This document shows, in pieces, positions 8,024-15,771 of a stretch of DNA of 64,000 nt. The stretch is taken from IMG/VR virus record IMGVR_UViG_3300028794_000198, positions 26,049 to 90,048 of that record; one strand, given 5' to 3'. The position numbers and the translations under genes are program-made. Each line of letters opens with the position of its first letter. The stretch's first letter is position 1. The notes under the pieces were generated by a model. That model worked only from the letters and a program-made list of their open reading frames with translations. It made no database searches and had not been told where the DNA came from. This DNA comes from a virus.

Positions 8024-9273
8024 GACTTCCTCCCTACGCGGATGGTGGTGACACCCGACTGATCCGGCATGTAGCCGTGAGGGTCGATAACGACCGAGCC
8101 GGGCGGGAGGCGCAAGTGCAGGAACGCATCATGCCGGGTGGCGATCACGATGACGCCGGGCTCGTCGGGGGCGAAGGTGCCACCGCTGTCGACGTGCGGA
8201 TCCCAGTGCTCCACGTCGAGGTCGCGCGCCCGAAGCTGGTGGGCGAGAAGCAGCCCAGCGGAGCCGTTCACGAGGCTGACGTTGGGCTTGTACGCCTTGC
8301 CGAGGATGCAGATCGGCAGGCCGCTCATGCGGTGCCAGTGCTCAACCAGATCGGCCAGCCACGCGGACTGCTGCTCGCGGGCGTCGGAGACGTAACCCAT
8401 CAGGTCGACGGACAGGTCAAGGCGCTGGGCCAGCCAACTCATGGCCTGGTTGTCGCGGGGGTGGCAGGCTCCAGAGTCGCCCATGCCGCCGCGCATGTAG
8501 GCCGGCGAGGTGATGCGGTCGGTGGCGAGTGCGAGCCCATCGGCGACTTGGTCGCAGTCGGCGCCGGTTTTCTGGCAGATCTCCATGACCATGTTCGCGA
8601 ACACGATCTTCATGGAGACGAAGCAGTTGTAGGCAACCTTCGTCAGCTCGGCGGACTCGATCGACACGGCATGCACGGGCCGGTCATGCACGGTGCGGTA
8701 CAGGTCTGCGATGTCGGCGACAGCTCCAGCGTCGTCGCTGCCGAGGAGGACGAACTCGGGGTGGAGGAAGTCCTGCACGGTGGTCGACATGGCAATGAAG
8801 TAGGGCCCGTAGACGAGTCGCACGTTCGGCCCGCACAGCGGGGCGAGGTAGGCGCGGGTAGTGCCGGGCAGCATGGTCGAGATGACGACCAGGGTGATCT
8901 GCTTGTCCTGCGCCTCGGCTGCCTGGGCGACGTCGCGGACGGCTTGAATGAGGTAGCCGTACTCGAAGTCGACCGGCTCGTCGATGATCGGTGTCTCGCC
9001 GCCGTATCGCGGGTCGTGCGGGGTCTGCACGGACACCATGACGATGCCCTCGCTCGCCGCGACCACGTCGGACGGCGAAGGGGCGAGGATCATTCGGGAA
9101 CCGTTGAGGAGTTCCTCAATGCCAGCCTCTTCCGGCGGTGGCACTTGTCGGTTGAGGATCTGTTGCGGCCGGGGCGAAGGGTCGTAGCCGACGATGTGAT
9201 GCCCGCCATGCTTCTCCATGGCGAGCGCACACGTGAGCCCGAGCTTCCCGAGACCGATCCAGCCGAGCCTCAT
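8020..9273 (-). CDS. UDP-glucose/GDP-mannose dehydrogenase family protein
   Basis: 417 residues from the ATG (MRLGWIGLGKLGL) coupled to the upstream stop. A Rossmann GxGxxG begins the protein. ELTKVAYN (Lys212) and SGACHPRDN with Cys270 fit the catalytic Lys and Cys of the UGDH family. The C-terminal domain starts at GKAYKPNV. These NAD-dependent enzymes oxidise a nucleotide sugar twice to the uronic acid. The family GxCFPKD motif is altered to GACHPRD, so the substrate may differ. With neighbouring transferases it suggests phage-directed nucleotide-sugar synthesis. Confidence 0.85.
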   Translation of the reverse strand: MRLGWIGLGKLGLTCALAMEKHGGHHIVGYDPSPRPQQILNRQVPPPEEAGIEELLNGSRMILAPSPSDVVAASEGIVMVSVQTPHDPRYGGETPIIDEPVDFEYGYLIQAVRDVAQAAEAQDKQITLVVISTMLPGTTRAYLAPLCGPNVRLVYGPYFIAMSTTVQDFLHPEFVLLGSDDAGAVADIADLYRTVHDRPVHAVSIESAELTKVAYNCFVSMKIVFANMVMEICQKTGADCDQVADGLALATDRITSPAYMRGGMGDSGACHPRDNQAMSWLAQRLDLSVDLMGYVSDAREQQSAWLADLVEHWHRMSGLPICILGKAYKPNVSLVNGSAGLLLAHQLRARDLDVEHWDPHVDSGGTFAPDEPGVIVIATRHDAFLHLRLPPGSVVIDPHGYMPDQSGVTTIRVGRKS

Positions 9274-10052
9274 CCGGCCGCCTCCTTCTTGCGTAGGACG
9301 GCCGCGAGGTATTGGCCGGTCGGGGTGAGGTATTCGCATCGCTCAACAGCGAACAGGTCGCCGAAGCGCTGTTCCAGACGGTCGCGGCTGTACCAGTCGG
9401 CATATTCCCCGACCTGGTCGAAGTAGCGGACGAAGCGTTCGAAGCCCGGGTCGGTGGTGGCGTCGTCGGGCGGCTCGGTGCCGGTGGCCTGGATCCAGCC
9501 GCGGTCGGAGTAGAGCATCAGCCGGGCGACGCCGTCGGGCCGGAGGATTTGGTGGGCGCGTTCCATGACCTGGCGGGCCCACGGGATGTGGTGGAGGACG
9601 CCGTTGCAGTGGAACACGTCGTAGCTGCCGGGATCGGCTTCGATGTACGGCGGTTCGCCGAGCGCGCGGTAGATCGTCAGCGCGGGCTGTTCGGCGATCC
9701 GGTCGGCGTACAGGCCGAGGACGCGCACGGCGAGGTGCAGGTTGTCGACGCTGATGTCCGCGAGGTCGACGCGGTTCCCGGCGAGGGCGAGCTCCAGGGC
9801 CTCGACGCCGACGCCACAGCCAAAGTCGAGCACATCCTGGCCGCCGGGCTCGTCGAGGCCCATGAGGTCGCGCCATAGGCCGTCATGGTTGCGCCAGCCG
9901 CCGTAGCGGGTGGCGCGCATCTGCTCGACCAGGGCCCGCAGTTCGTCGTCCGGCTTTGCGAGCAGGTCGGCGGCGGGGATGTAGCCGACGTCGTCGACGG
10001 GCGGACGCGACCATGCAGCACGCTGCCGTTCGAGGAAGCCTTCGTCGGTCAC
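9270..10052 (-). CDS. Class I SAM-dependent methyltransferase
   Basis: 260 residues from a GTG overlapping the glycosyltransferase stop. Motif I VLDFGCGVGVEALEL lies at about residues 74-88, and FHCNGVLHHIPWA is the motif IV region. The N-terminal WRNHDGLWRDL helix and C-terminal YFDQVGEYADWYSRDRLE region resemble sugar methyltransferases. Inferred to modify a sugar made or transferred by its neighbours. Confidence 0.8.
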   Translation of the reverse strand: MTDEGFLERQRAAWSRPPVDDVGYIPAADLLAKPDDELRALVEQMRATRYGGWRNHDGLWRDLMGLDEPGGQDVLDFGCGVGVEALELALAGNRVDLADISVDNLHLAVRVLGLYADRIAEQPALTIYRALGEPPYIEADPGSYDVFHCNGVLHHIPWARQVMERAHQILRPDGVARLMLYSDRGWIQATGTEPPDDATTDPGFERFVRYFDQVGEYADWYSRDRLEQRFGDLFAVERCEYLTPTGQYLAAVLRKKEAAG

Positions 10053-10702
10053 CGGGCCTCCGTGGCGATCAGGGCGCGAAGAATCGTGACGTCGGCGGCT
10101 CGGGCGGCTTCCATGGCGGGGCTGCCGTAGTCGGCGGTGCGGTAGCCGGCCAGTGATTCGGCGCGGGTCTGGTCGTCGTGTCCGCCCGTGAGGTCGGCCC
10201 GGTCGTGCAGGATTTCGATGTCGACACGTTCGTGCCGGTCGAGGGACTGACCCAGATATTGGATCCACGAGTCGCAGTGCGGCGACAGGGAGACGTGCCC
10301 GAGGCAGTCGGTCCAGGCTGCGGGCCAGATCGGGAAGGTGTTGCAGGTCGCGATGTCGTTGCTGCGCGGCCACAACGCGCCGGGCTCCTGTTCGCGGACT
10401 GCGGCGTCCCAGCCTGGCGTGAGCATGCGGGCGTCGTCGTTCCACAGCATCAGCCACTCGCCGTCAGCCTGCTCGGCGAGCCGGTTGACGTACTCGTGCA
10501 GCCGCGGATAGCCGAAACGTTCCGGTGCTGTCCAAGTGCTGGCCTGCCACGGGAGTTCGGCGTTCAGTGTGGCCTCGTCGTCGGGGTCTGCGGCGACGAG
10601 GATCTGAATGCTGCCGGGCCGGTCCGCGAGGTCAAGGAGGCTACAGATGGACTCAACGAGGGCCTTCGGCCGGCCGCGGGAAGGCAGCAGGATCGAGATC
10701 AA
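10049..10702 (-). CDS. Family-2 type glycosyltransferase
   Basis: 217 residues. The N-terminus ISILLPSRGRPKALVES is the classic GT2 start, and WLMLWNDDARMLTPGWD supplies the acidic metal motif. The first in-frame start is TTG (10702-10700), which overlaps the stop of a 17-codon reading frame (TTGA), so initiation probably depends on translation of that leader. First gene of the glycan module in transcription order. Confidence 0.78.
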   Translation of the reverse strand: MISILLPSRGRPKALVESICSLLDLADRPGSIQILVAADPDDEATLNAELPWQASTWTAPERFGYPRLHEYVNRLAEQADGEWLMLWNDDARMLTPGWDAAVREQEPGALWPRSNDIATCNTFPIWPAAWTDCLGHVSLSPHCDSWIQYLGQSLDRHERVDIEILHDRADLTGGHDDQTRAESLAGYRTADYGSPAMEAARAADVTILRALIATEAR

Positions 10703-10752
10703 CCGGCCACCGTCCCGCGAGTGGGGATGATGACGAGCAGGTCGTCGGCCAT
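10699..10752 (-). CDS. 17-codon leader ORF coupled to the glycosyltransferase
   Basis: ATG at 10752 is preceded by CTAGGAGG about nine bases upstream, the best ribosome site near the glycosyltransferase. It encodes MADDLLVIIPTRGTVAG and stops at a TGA overlapping the TTG start of the next gene. The peptide itself resembles a GT2 N-terminus (LLVIIPTRG), so it is either a truncated start of the same gene or a coupling leader. Confidence 0.5.
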   Translation of the reverse strand: MADDLLVIIPTRGTVAG

Positions 10753-10764
10753 GGCGCGGGCCTC

Positions 10765-11058
10765 CTAGTAGACGGTGAGGATGCCCGCCCTGTAGACGGG
10801 CGTTTCGGTTCCTGCCGCCCAGGTGATCCACACGCTGTATTCGCCCGCAGTGAGCGCGGTGGTGCCGCCTGCGGGGCCGACGAGGATGCGGGCCCAACTG
10901 GTGGCCCATTCGCCGTTGAACCAGTCGCTGGTGCCCGGGTTGCCGCTGGTGGCCATGAACGCGAACTTGGGGGCGACGGCCACGTTGATGAGGCTGCCGG
11001 ACAGGCGGGAGCTGGCGGAGATCCGCACATATTCGGTGCTGGTGGCGGCTATCTCCAT
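10765..11058 (-). CDS. Tail-fibre-associated beta protein (paralogue of 12310-12594)
   Basis: 97 residues from MEIAATSTEYVRI. The same pattern (AATSTEYVRIS..., GEWATSWARILVGP, LTAGEYSVWI, AGILTVY) recurs in the gene at 12310-12594, showing an ancient duplication. Beta-rich composition and the position among tail-fibre-like genes suggest a small structural or fibre-tip component. Confidence 0.65.
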   Translation of the reverse strand: MEIAATSTEYVRISASSRLSGSLINVAVAPKFAFMATSGNPGTSDWFNGEWATSWARILVGPAGGTTALTAGEYSVWITWAAGTETPVYRAGILTVY

Positions 11059-11897
11059 GGCCTGCTCACCGCCCATCCGCTGACGGGGTGCCCGAGTTGC
11101 ACGTCGACGTCGATGGTGGCGCCGACAAGAGCGGCGGTGAGCGTCGAGCCGCCGGTGAGGGCTGCGCCGGTCATGGCGGTGATGGCGGGGGCCGCAGCGC
11201 CGAGTGCGGCGTCGGCGGTGAGGTCCGCTGTGACGATGGTCCGTGCGGTGGCGGCGGCGGCGAGGGTGGTGTCGCTGGTGAGGGCGGCGGTGGCGAAGAA
11301 GGTGGCGGCGGCCGTCGTGGCCGTGTTGACGTTGTCGAACTCGGTGAAGTTCGTGGTGCCGTTGTTGCGGTAGGAGTACAGGTCAAGGGCGCACGTGTTG
11401 CGGGTGGTTCCGGCGGTGATCCATGCGGGGGTGGCGAGGGTGCGCCGGTTCGTCCACGTGCTGCCGTCGGTGCTGGTGTCCCAGTACACGTTGGTTCCGT
11501 CTTCACGGAAGCGGAGCCACAGGTGTGTGACGGCGCTGTAGGTGAGGACGGTGGCGCCCGCATCGGAGTAGGCGACGTTGGATTCGAGGCGCAGCGTCCC
11601 GGCAACGGTGTTGATGTTGAACGCGAGGTTGGTGCCGTCGGTGACGTTGATGACGGAGAACGCAGTCTGGGCTTCGACGGTGGCACTGGCCGCGGCTGCC
11701 GCGGTGGGGACTTGCAGGTAGACGCTGCTTCCGGCGAGGGTCCACACCTTGGCGGTCTGGTAGCCGGAGTAGTTGCCTGCAATGCAGGGGATGTGGGCGC
11801 GTCCGCCGGTTTCGGTGCAGCCGCCGTAGGCGTTGCCCCAGTCGGGTCCGATGATGTTGTCGTTGAAGTTGTCTACGAGGGTGGCGATGAGTGCCAT
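11049..11897 (-). CDS. Minor tail/fibre-like protein with concanavalin-type N-domain
   Basis: 282 residues. The N-terminal ~190 residues (LVDNFNDNIIGPDW..., LWLRFREDGTNVYWDTSTDG) look like a LamG/concanavalin-type jelly roll, as in phage fibres and carbohydrate-binding proteins. Then comes a short Ala/Thr-rich repeat tract (AALTSDTTLAAAATA...) and the ending DVDVQLGHPVSGWAVSRP. Same architecture as 12591-14270 but with far fewer repeats. Likely a virion appendage. Confidence 0.7.
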   Translation of the reverse strand: MALIATLVDNFNDNIIGPDWGNAYGGCTETGGRAHIPCIAGNYSGYQTAKVWTLAGSSVYLQVPTAAAAASATVEAQTAFSVINVTDGTNLAFNINTVAGTLRLESNVAYSDAGATVLTYSAVTHLWLRFREDGTNVYWDTSTDGSTWTNRRTLATPAWITAGTTRNTCALDLYSYRNNGTTNFTEFDNVNTATTAAATFFATAALTSDTTLAAAATARTIVTADLTADAALGAAAPAITAMTGAALTGGSTLTAALVGATIDVDVQLGHPVSGWAVSRPWR

Positions 11898-11910
11898 GCC
11901 GCCTCCTCAG

Positions 11911-12303
11911 CTACGCGAGGGCGAGCGTGAGGGTGCCTGCGGCGATGCGCAGTTCGTCGCCCGCTGCGACGGTGCGGCTGGTGCCGACGGCCCCGTACCA
12001 GAAGCGGATGGGGGTGCCTGCGGAGTCCCAGATTTCTACGCCCACGACAGTGCAGGCGGGCATGCCGGTCCAGGAGAGGTCAGCACTGTTGGAGGTGGCT
12101 CCGCTGCTGGCGGCGGCGACGGTGAGGGTCTTGCGGGCGTAGGAGCCGCCGGTGACCTCGGTGCCTGCGGTCGCGTCGTTGCCGTTCGCGGTGACGAGCG
12201 CGACCTTGAGGGGGGCGGTGGGGGCGGTGGTGGTGTTGCCCATGAGCCAGTCGAGAGCCCTGTTCTCGGCTGTATTTGAAAGGTTGTCGCTGATGAGACT
12301 CGC
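11911..12303 (-). CDS. Tail-fibre-like protein whose expected start codon is GCG
   Basis: The clear coding frame runs past the first ATG (12243) upstream as SLISDNLSNTAENRALDWLM, an N-terminal helix typical of this fibre family (compare LVSNLLNTLRAAG in 14292-14690). The codon before SLI is GCG at 12303-12301, with AAGGGG directly before it, exactly where a GTG is expected. A single T-to-C change would explain it. If initiation must use the ATG, the product is 110 residues without its first helix. The body (GGSYARKTLTV, SADLSWTGMPACTVVGVEI) is beta-rich. Confidence 0.65.
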   Translation of the reverse strand, partial: ASLISDNLSNTAENRALDWLMGNTTTAPTAPLKVALVTANGNDATAGTEVTGGSYARKTLTVAAASSGATSNSADLSWTGMPACTVVGVEIWDSAGTPIRFWYGAVGTSRTVAAGDELRIAAGTLTLALA

Positions 12304-12309
12304 CCCCTT

Positions 12310-12594
12310 TCAGGTGACGGAGAGGATTCCGGCTTTGCGGACGACGTTTTCGGCGCCGGGCGGATCGAGGTTGATCCACACCCGGTAGTCGCCTGCCGCA
12401 AGTTCGAGGCTGCTGTCGGGGCCGACGAGGATGCGGGCGGCGCCGCTCACCCAGTCCGCGGCATGCCATTCACCGTCGGCGGGATCACTGCGGTGGGCGA
12501 CGACGGCGATCCGCACCGGAGTACTTCCGGTGTCGACGCCGGCCGGGAGGGTCGCAGGCACGTGCAGGTATTCGGTGGAGGAGGCGGGGATCAC
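12310..12594 (-). CDS. Tail-fibre-associated beta protein (paralogue of 10765-11058)
   Basis: 94 residues from a GTG coupled (GTGA) to the repeat protein upstream. The sequence VIPASSTEYLHVP..., ARILVGPDSSLELAAGDYRVWI and KAGILSVT parallels the 10765-11058 product throughout. Each copy sits just downstream of a large LamG-like protein, so the pair has been duplicated as a cassette. Confidence 0.65.
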   Translation of the reverse strand: MIPASSTEYLHVPATLPAGVDTGSTPVRIAVVAHRSDPADGEWHAADWVSGAARILVGPDSSLELAAGDYRVWINLDPPGAENVVRKAGILSVT

Positions 12595-14270
12595 CACGTT
12601 GCGCCCACCTTCCAGCCGGTGTCCTGCGGCTCGGCGGCGACCCACGGGTCGCCGTGCGGTATCCCTGCCGCCCAAGGGCTATAGGGGGCGCCGACGGTGA
12701 CGTCGATGTCGTCGTGGGTGGAGATCAGCGTCCCGCTGGCCGTGAGCGTCGCGGTGGCGGCGAGCGCCGTACTGCCGATAGAGGCTTTGACCCCTGACGC
12801 CGCCAGTACCGCTGCGATGTCCAGGACGGTTCCCGCGACTGCCGCGCGGCTGCCTGCCGCCGCGAGAGTGACCGTGGCGCTCAGGGCGGCGTCTGCGAGT
12901 ACGGGTGGAGTGCCCGTGACTCCGTCGGCCGTCAGGGCGGCCGTGACTGCGAGGGCGGCTGTACCGGTGCGGCCGGCCTGCCCTTGTGCGGCCAGACCTG
13001 CTGTGACGGCGAGGCCGGTGTCGGCGGTGGCGCCTCGCTGTCCGGCCGCGGTGAGGGATGCTGTGGTGCTGAGGGTGGCGTCGCCGATGGATGCTGTCTG
13101 CCCGGCGGCGGTCAGGCCCGCGGTTGCGGGAAGCGCCGCGTCTGCCTGGGTGGCGCGCATTCCGTCCGCGTCGAGCCCCGCTGACGTGGTGAGTGCGGCC
13201 TGCCCTGGGTGATCGACCAGCCCGGCGGCGGCCAGGTTCGCGCTCGCGGTGAGCGCAGCGCCGCCGACTGCGGTTGTTGCGCCGTCTGCGGCGAGGCCTG
13301 CCGTGATGGCGAGGCTTGCCGCTGCGGAGGCGCCGCAGGTCCCAGCTGCCGTCAGGGTCGCGGCGGGCGCGAGGCTCACATCGCCGGTCGTTGCCCGTAG
13401 GCCTGCTGCGGTGAGGGTGGCTGCGGGTGCCAGCGCCGCGGCGCCTGCTGTGGCGCGAGTGCCGTCCGCCGTCAGGGCCGCCGAGGATGGCAGGGTTGCG
13501 GCGCCGGTTGTGGCCCGTACTCCGCCCGCCGACACGCCGGCTGTGGCAGCCAGGCCCGCGTCTCCGGCCGTAGCCCGAAGGCCACCGGCCGTCAGAGCGG
13601 CGGCGGAGGCCAAGGTCGCGCTACCGGTAGCGGCCCGGACTCCAGCAGCGGTCAGGCCCGCCGTGGCCGCCTGTGCCGCGCCGCCGGTGGTGGCCCGCAG
13701 ACCGGCCGCGGACAGTGTTGCCGTGTTGGCCAGTGCCGCGTCGCCTGTGGTGCCGGAGGTGACGTCGGCTCCGGTGAAGTTGTCGAAGCGGAGCGAGTTA
13801 CTCGACTCGGCGCGGATGCCGACGCTCGTGCCGCTGGTGACGGCCGTGTTGGTGACGGAGACGCGCGAGATCCCGTTGACGAAGCCTTGGATCGTCGACC
13901 CGACGGCCTGCACTTTCGCCACATCGCCCGCGACGGCTGCCGCGGTGTAGCTGCCGATGGATACAAAGGATCCGCCGACGACGGAGAAGAGGGTCCACGT
14001 GGTGCCGTCGTTGCGCCACAGGTAGCCCTGGGTGATCGTCGTGTTGCCGCGACACCAGACGCCGTGACTGAGCGCTGCGGTCGCGGTGATCGTGATCTGG
14101 GCGGAGTTGTCGTTGGTGGCCATCGCGCCGGTCGCGCGGATGACGATGGTGCCGCCCGCGGATCCCGATGAGAGTTGGCTGGAGACGATCGACCAAGTGC
14201 CGGACACCGCAGTCCAGTTGGCGCCCGGGCTTCCGTCGGCCCGGTTGAAGTCGTCGCTGAAGCTGGTCAC
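12591..14270 (-). CDS. Large fibre-like protein with LamG-type domain and Ala-rich repeats
   Basis: 559 residues. Residues 1-~170 form a jelly-roll-type domain (MTSFSDDFNRADGSPGANW..., RFDNFTGADV). Residues ~175-515 are about fifteen degenerate copies of a ~23-residue unit whose core is LTAxGxRATxGxAxL. The tail (IDVTVGAPYSPWAAGIPHGDPW) resembles the end of the 11049-11897 protein. The repeat region probably makes an elongated spacer, and unit number is expected to vary by recombination. No catalytic motif seen. Confidence 0.72.
   Translation of the reverse strand: MTSFSDDFNRADGSPGANWTAVSGTWSIVSSQLSSGSAGGTIVIRATGAMATNDNSAQITITATAALSHGVWCRGNTTITQGYLWRNDGTTWTLFSVVGGSFVSIGSYTAAAVAGDVAKVQAVGSTIQGFVNGISRVSVTNTAVTSGTSVGIRAESSNSLRFDNFTGADVTSGTTGDAALANTATLSAAGLRATTGGAAQAATAGLTAAGVRAATGSATLASAAALTAGGLRATAGDAGLAATAGVSAGGVRATTGAATLPSSAALTADGTRATAGAAALAPAATLTAAGLRATTGDVSLAPAATLTAAGTCGASAAASLAITAGLAADGATTAVGGAALTASANLAAAGLVDHPGQAALTTSAGLDADGMRATQADAALPATAGLTAAGQTASIGDATLSTTASLTAAGQRGATADTGLAVTAGLAAQGQAGRTGTAALAVTAALTADGVTGTPPVLADAALSATVTLAAAGSRAAVAGTVLDIAAVLAASGVKASIGSTALAATATLTASGTLISTHDDIDVTVGAPYSPWAAGIPHGDPWVAAEPQDTGWKVGATW
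12760..13745 (-). repeat. Degenerate ~69-nt coding repeats in the fibre gene
   Basis: About fifteen imperfect tandem units, each coding roughly 23 residues with the core LTAxGxRATxG. They are diverged at the nucleotide level, so the tract is old rather than a recent slippage expansion. Confidence 0.75.
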
Positions 14271-14291
14271 GACGGCCTCCCCGTCAGGGCG

Positions 14292-14690
14292 TTACGCGGC
14301 CTGCGGGCTTAGCGAGACGGAATGGCTCGTCAATGTGAAGGTATCGGCGGACGCCCACGCCTTCGAGGCGGTGAGCTGCACCGAGTACAGGAACGTTCCG
14401 CCGGTCACGGCGGTCCACACGGAGATGTCCGTGATCGTTTCCGAGGTGCCGCCGTTGGTCCACGCCGGGTTGGTGCCGGTCAGCGCGAGGGCGGATCCGG
14501 CCGACGATGCGGCGTGCGTGAAGATGACGCGGGTCGCGGAGCCTGCGCTGATCGCCGTCGTCCCGGCCGCGCCCGGGTTGGCGGTGTGGAGCTGCGCGTA
14601 CTCGGCTGCGACCGGGCCGAAGGCAGCACCCGCCGCGCGCAAGGTGTTGAGCAGGTTGGAGACCAGGGTGGTGGAGAGTCCTTCAGCCAT
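14292..14690 (-). CDS. Tail-fibre family protein
   Basis: 132 residues starting MAEGLSTTLVSNLLNTLRAAGAAF, then YAQLHTANPGAAG and a beta-rich body with a TDISVWTAVTGGTFLYSVQL stretch. This N-helix plus LHTANPG-type strand is the plan of short phage tail-fibre proteins and matches the 11911-12303 gene. The ATG overlaps the end of the 39-residue gene upstream. Confidence 0.7.
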   Translation of the reverse strand: MAEGLSTTLVSNLLNTLRAAGAAFGPVAAEYAQLHTANPGAAGTTAISAGSATRVIFTHAASSAGSALALTGTNPAWTNGGTSETITDISVWTAVTGGTFLYSVQLTASKAWASADTFTLTSHSVSLSPQAA

Positions 14691-14802
14691 CGGTCAGTTC
14701 CTCGTCTTCCGTGGCGGGCTCGACGGCGTCGGGCTGCTGGGGTGCGGGCGTGACTTCGCCGGATGCTTCGACGGTGAGGGTGATGACGTGTTCGTCGGCC
14801 AC
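14683..14802 (-). CDS. Small acidic protein (39 aa)
   Basis: GTG start with AAGGAG eight bases upstream. It encodes MADEHVITLTVEASGEV followed by a Pro/Asp/Glu-rich tail and ends within the fibre gene (8-nt overlap). The ribosome site and overlap make it a likely real gene; function unknown. Confidence 0.55.
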   Translation of the reverse strand: MADEHVITLTVEASGEVTPAPQQPDAVEPATEDEELTDG

Positions 14803-14812
14803 GGCGGTCTCC

Positions 14813-14938
14813 TTACGGGTGGGCGCCGTGTGGCGCGTCGACTGCGGGCTGGGGTGCGACGGGCCCGTCGGCGATGTAGGCGACCGGGCCGACCATCCAG
14901 GCGAGGACGAACAGCACGGTGATGACGGCCCGCCGCAT
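14813..14938 (-). CDS. Small membrane or secreted peptide (41 aa)
   Basis: ATG start preceded by AGGGGG. MRRAVITVLFVLAWMVGP is a basic start plus hydrophobic core, like a signal peptide or single membrane anchor, followed by a Pro/Ala-rich tail. Eleven bases before the next gene start. Confidence 0.5.
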   Translation of the reverse strand: MRRAVITVLFVLAWMVGPVAYIADGPVAPQPAVDAPHGAHP

Positions 14939-15024
14939 AGCGCCCCCTGAGGTCAAGTCCCGCCGCCCGGCGTAGGGGTGGACGACGGGACGTTCGGGGC
15001 TCGAAGTGAGCGGCCAGCCCCGGC

Positions 15025-15285
15025 TCAGGCGGTTTCCATGAGGTGCCAGACGAGTTGGCCGCCGGGTGCGAGCGCGGTGCCGACGTGGTCCAGGTTGTCG
15101 GGCATCGACTGTCCGGTGCCGTAGACACGGAAGCTGCGAATGTCGGACGCCCCGTCGGCGTGGCGGGCCCAGACTTCGACGGCGTGGACGTTCCGGCAGT
15201 CGACGTGCACGATCTCGCCGGAGAGCTGCAACGGATGCCAGCGGTCGTCGACGGGGATCTCGTACCGCCAGATCGCGTCTGCCAC
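15025..15285 (-). CDS. DUF7352-like protein
   Basis: 86 residues from a GTG with GGAGG upstream. AIWRYEIPVDDRWHPLQL and FRVYGTGQSMPD...GGQLVWHLME fit the small phage family DUF7352 of unknown function. Likely a compact beta protein. Confidence 0.65.
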   Translation of the reverse strand: MADAIWRYEIPVDDRWHPLQLSGEIVHVDCRNVHAVEVWARHADGASDIRSFRVYGTGQSMPDNLDHVGTALAPGGQLVWHLMETA

Positions 15286-15307
15286 CGCTGCCTCCGTCCG
15301 GGTTGTT

Positions 15308-15340
15308 GCCCGCACGGCCCCCACGCGAGGCCGTGCGGGC
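15308..15340 (-). terminator. Hairpin terminator
   Basis: Twelve-base perfect stem GCCCGCACGGCC / GGCCGTGCGGGC with a 9-nt loop, between the HTH gene and the DUF7352-like gene. No T-run, so it may be a weak or factor-assisted terminator. Confidence 0.6.
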
Positions 15341-15406
15341 TGGTTGGGCCGAGCGCTGAGCGCTTCAAGGCCCGCCCTGCGCAGCTGCCACCGCGCGCAG
15401 GGGGCT

Positions 15407-15646
15407 TCAGGCGGCGAGTAACGTCGTCTGCCGCTGAGGAAGTGGTGGCGGCGGGGTTGGCGTGATCAGCTCGCGAGTGTCCGGGTCTCGCTTGGCGGGG
15501 TCGATCTCCATGAGGTCGTAGCGGGCGTTCTTGCCCTTGCCGTAGACGGAGATGCGGCCTTCGGATGCCCAGCGCCAGATGGTGCCGATGGGGCGTCCGG
15601 TCCAGTAGGCCATGTCGGCTGCGGTGACGAGTGCGGTGGAGGGCAT
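15407..15646 (-). CDS. Excisionase/MerR-type HTH protein
   Basis: 79 residues from MPSTALVTAADMAYWTGR. TAADMAYWTGRPIGTIWRWASEGRI is a helix-turn-helix of the winged helix_17/excisionase class, followed by a short wing (GKGKNARYDLMEID). A DNA-binding regulator or recombination directionality factor is possible, but no integrase is visible in the window. Confidence 0.65.
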   Translation of the reverse strand: MPSTALVTAADMAYWTGRPIGTIWRWASEGRISVYGKGKNARYDLMEIDPAKRDPDTRELITPTPPPPLPQRQTTLLAA

Positions 15647-15666
15647 GGTCACCTCCGGGAACGACG

Positions 15667-15692
15667 AAGGCCACCCGGTGGGGGGTGGCCTT
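15667..15692 (-). terminator. Hairpin terminator
   Basis: AAGGCCACCC / GGGTGGCCTT, a ten-base perfect stem with a six-base loop, located between the GIY-YIG-like gene and the HTH gene. Confidence 0.65.
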
Positions 15693-15771
15693 AGCGCGAG
15701 ACTTGAGCGATCTAAGCAGATGATCGCTTCGGTTACCGACGATTGTCAACCTCGTCGGCCACAACTAACGC

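Noticed and set aside
8077-9426. 449-codon plus-strand open frame
   Set aside because: Antisense to the UGDH-family gene, whose motifs are intact.
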